This document shows, in pieces, positions 62,707 to 64,000 of a stretch of DNA of 64,000 nucleotides. The position numbers and the translations under genes were made by a program. Under the pieces are notes generated by a model, which saw only the letters and a program-made list of their open reading frames with translations, was not told the origin of the DNA and ran no database searches. The first letter of the stretch is position 1, and the number at the start of each line of letters is the position of its first letter. Source of the DNA: Catenulispora pinistramenti (GTDB lineage Bacteria > Actinomycetota > Actinomycetes > Streptomycetales > Catenulisporaceae); contig NZ_JAAFYZ010000009.1 of assembly GCF_018274385.1 (NCBI RefSeq), positions 1 through 64,000 on the forward strand. The letters run 5' to 3'.

Positions 62707-62838
62707 GGCGCCGTCGTGTCGGCCGGCTCCCGGGTGAGGAGCTGACCGACCCGGCCTTGCGGTGATGGTCTGGCGGTGATGATCGAGCGACTCCGGGCCC
62801 GGTCATCGAAGCCGCTCGGGAAGCCGGTCTGGTCGCCG

Positions 62839-63798
62839 CTACGCCGAGGGCGGAGCCCCGGAGGATGCCACGATCTGCTGTGCGGCTCGGATCCGGTCGT
62901 CGAGCTGGCGGCGGTACTGGGCCAGCGCCGGGCCGTGGCCGGCGATGTACTGCCGGTCGTAGGCGTCCTGGACGGCGGTGGCCGTTCCCATGAAGTTCGT
63001 GGTCTGCTTACAGGCCAGGTCCGCGGTGGCCTGGGCGATCTCGGCGGGGGAGTGGACCACCTTCCGGTCGCCTTCCGGGCCGACGACCTGCGCGTCCTGC
63101 GCGGGCTCGCTCGTCATCGCGTCGTACGGGGTGGAGAAGTGGTAGCCCTTGCCCTTCATGCACGCGCTCCACTGCTTGTTCGCGTCCAGGACGCGCGGGT
63201 CGCTGAGCGGGGTGACCGGGCCGCCGTCCGGCAGGCCCGCCGCGCTCATGTCCGGCAGTTCGCCGCCGGTACCCTGCTGGGCTTGGGCCTTGCATCCCTC
63301 AGCCGGGACGGACTTGCCCGCGTAGCTGGTCACGGGGTGGCCGGCGGTGTCCCGGCCGATCTCCACCGACTCCGCGGAGTCGGATATCGGCTGGGGTCTC
63401 GGCTCGCCCGGCGCCACCTGGGAGGTCTGAAGTTGGATGAGGTCGTAGCCGTTGGTGGCCACTATCGCGGGATCGAAGAATCCGTACAGGTGGGTGTGCG
63501 CTGTCGCGACCTGCACCCCGTGGGCGTCGATGTCCGTCGGGTGGGTGTCGGTGCCCCGCAGTCCGAAGCCCGCCATGCACCGGGCGTTCAACACGTTGGC
63601 CGCGGATATCAGGGTCCGGACTTCGGTTGGTGTCGGAAGGTAGGGGTCGACCGGCCGGCTGATCTGCTCCAAGGCCGTCACCACCGGTACCGGGCCGGGA
63701 AGTGCCGGCAGCGCGGTCGCGGGCTTGGTCGGGCTGCCGCAGCCGGCCAGCAGCGCCACCGGTGCGAGCACGATGACGGTTCGCGCGAGGTGCTTCAT
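62839..63798 (-). CDS. Putative lipoprotein of unknown function
   Basis: 319 residues from ATG 63798. Signal ARTVIVLAPVALLAGCGSP with lipobox LAGC (Cys about 20). The mature part has paired Cys-Met segments (NARCMAGFGL about 75, QWSACMKGKGYHF about 215) and two further Cys (about 170 and 262), consistent with two disulfides. This CM..KG pattern occurs in secreted actinobacterial proteins without known function. The neighbour upstream is also secreted or exported by composition. Confidence 0.78.
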   Translation of the reverse strand: MKHLARTVIVLAPVALLAGCGSPTKPATALPALPGPVPVVTALEQISRPVDPYLPTPTEVRTLISAANVLNARCMAGFGLRGTDTHPTDIDAHGVQVATAHTHLYGFFDPAIVATNGYDLIQLQTSQVAPGEPRPQPISDSAESVEIGRDTAGHPVTSYAGKSVPAEGCKAQAQQGTGGELPDMSAAGLPDGGPVTPLSDPRVLDANKQWSACMKGKGYHFSTPYDAMTSEPAQDAQVVGPEGDRKVVHSPAEIAQATADLACKQTTNFMGTATAVQDAYDRQYIAGHGPALAQYRRQLDDRIRAAQQIVASSGAPPSA

Positions 63799-63862
63799 GA
63801 GAGTCCGTATCCCGGGTCGGGCCGGGCGGGAAGAAGGGGGTCCCCGCCCGGCGGTCTCGTCC

Positions 63863-64000
63863 TCAGGGCAGGATGGTGACCGAGTAGTTGTTCGAGTCCG
63901 GGTCGTCGTACGGGTAGTGGACCCCGTTGGCCAGGAAGCCGGTGACGTCGTCGACCTTGGCCGTGGTGGTGTACTGGGCGTAGCCGTGGTTCCACACGCT
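63863..64000 (-). CDS. C-terminal 45 residues of an unidentified protein (partial, runs off the window)
   Basis: Minus-strand frame open from the window edge to TGA at 63863-63865. Rich in Tyr, Asn and Asp (NHGYAQYTTTAKVDDVTGFL, then YPYDDPDSNNYSVTILP), as in secreted proteins. No family can be assigned from this piece. It ends 64 bases before the lipoprotein gene on the same strand, so the two may form an operon. Confidence 0.55.
   Translation of the reverse strand, partial: SVWNHGYAQYTTTAKVDDVTGFLANGVHYPYDDPDSNNYSVTILP

Overview
The window is high-GC DNA with GTG and TTG starts and dense ATGA/GTGA overlaps. Its marker genes (AdnA/AdnB, mycoredoxin, UvrD2, WhiB7, WhiJ-like XRE/DUF5753 regulator) point to a filamentous actinomycete (Actinomycetota), in the general range of Streptomyces or Catenulispora. 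The species cannot be fixed from sequence alone. I see no rRNA, tRNA or CRISPR array.

Layout. 1-600: the tail of an IS982-like transposase and a possibly decayed DUF3800-like gene. 0.7-8.6 kb: a multispan flippase-like protein with a kinase-like middle, a divergent alkyltransferase-like (ATL) DNA repair protein, a NarL/DesK-type two-component pair, and a divergent ATPase/FtsX permease pair. 8.8-15.5 kb: adnA-adnB, the double-strand-break helicase-nuclease. 15.6-22.2 kb: an orphan sugar-type binding lipoprotein, a ketoglutarate-semialdehyde-type dehydrogenase, an M20 peptidase, NudC and a secreted trypsin-like protein. 22.3-26.6 kb: an island of small, mostly unknown minus-strand genes. It includes a frameshifted DUF2637 gene of plasmid/AICE type and a DUF6879/XRE-DUF5753 module, with two near-identical 20-bp promoter motifs. 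26.7-29.4 kb: mycoredoxin and uvrD2. 29.4-31.9 kb: two coupled membrane-anchored proteins of unknown function. 32.2-33.6 kb: whiB7 with a long leader containing a 136-codon ORF, a 16-codon uORF and an intrinsic terminator. 33.9-35.0 kb: mrp.

35.3-49.4 kb is a branched-chain amino acid region: serA, leuB, ilvE, cimA, ilvB-ilvN-ilvC, interrupted by a methyltransferase, an MFS transporter and a GGDEF cyclase. Both cimA and ilvB are preceded by a short leader peptide and a U-tailed terminator. The cimA leader has tandem rare Ile codons and the ilvB leader reads Ile-Leu-Val-Leu. This predicts transcription attenuation by charged tRNA. CimA supplies 2-ketobutyrate from pyruvate, so isoleucine control at cimA is biologically sensible.

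49.6-55.8 kb is a complete five-gene oligopeptide/dipeptide ABC operon (lipoprotein, two permeases, two ATPases). 55.9-64 kb carries a PPOX-type flavoprotein, an adenosine-deaminase-family enzyme, a multispan membrane protein, a 15-bp minisatellite, an EamA transporter, a CitE-like CoA lyase coupled to an acyl-CoA dehydrogenase, and secreted proteins of unknown function. Long ORFs antisense to these genes were treated as GC-driven shadows.
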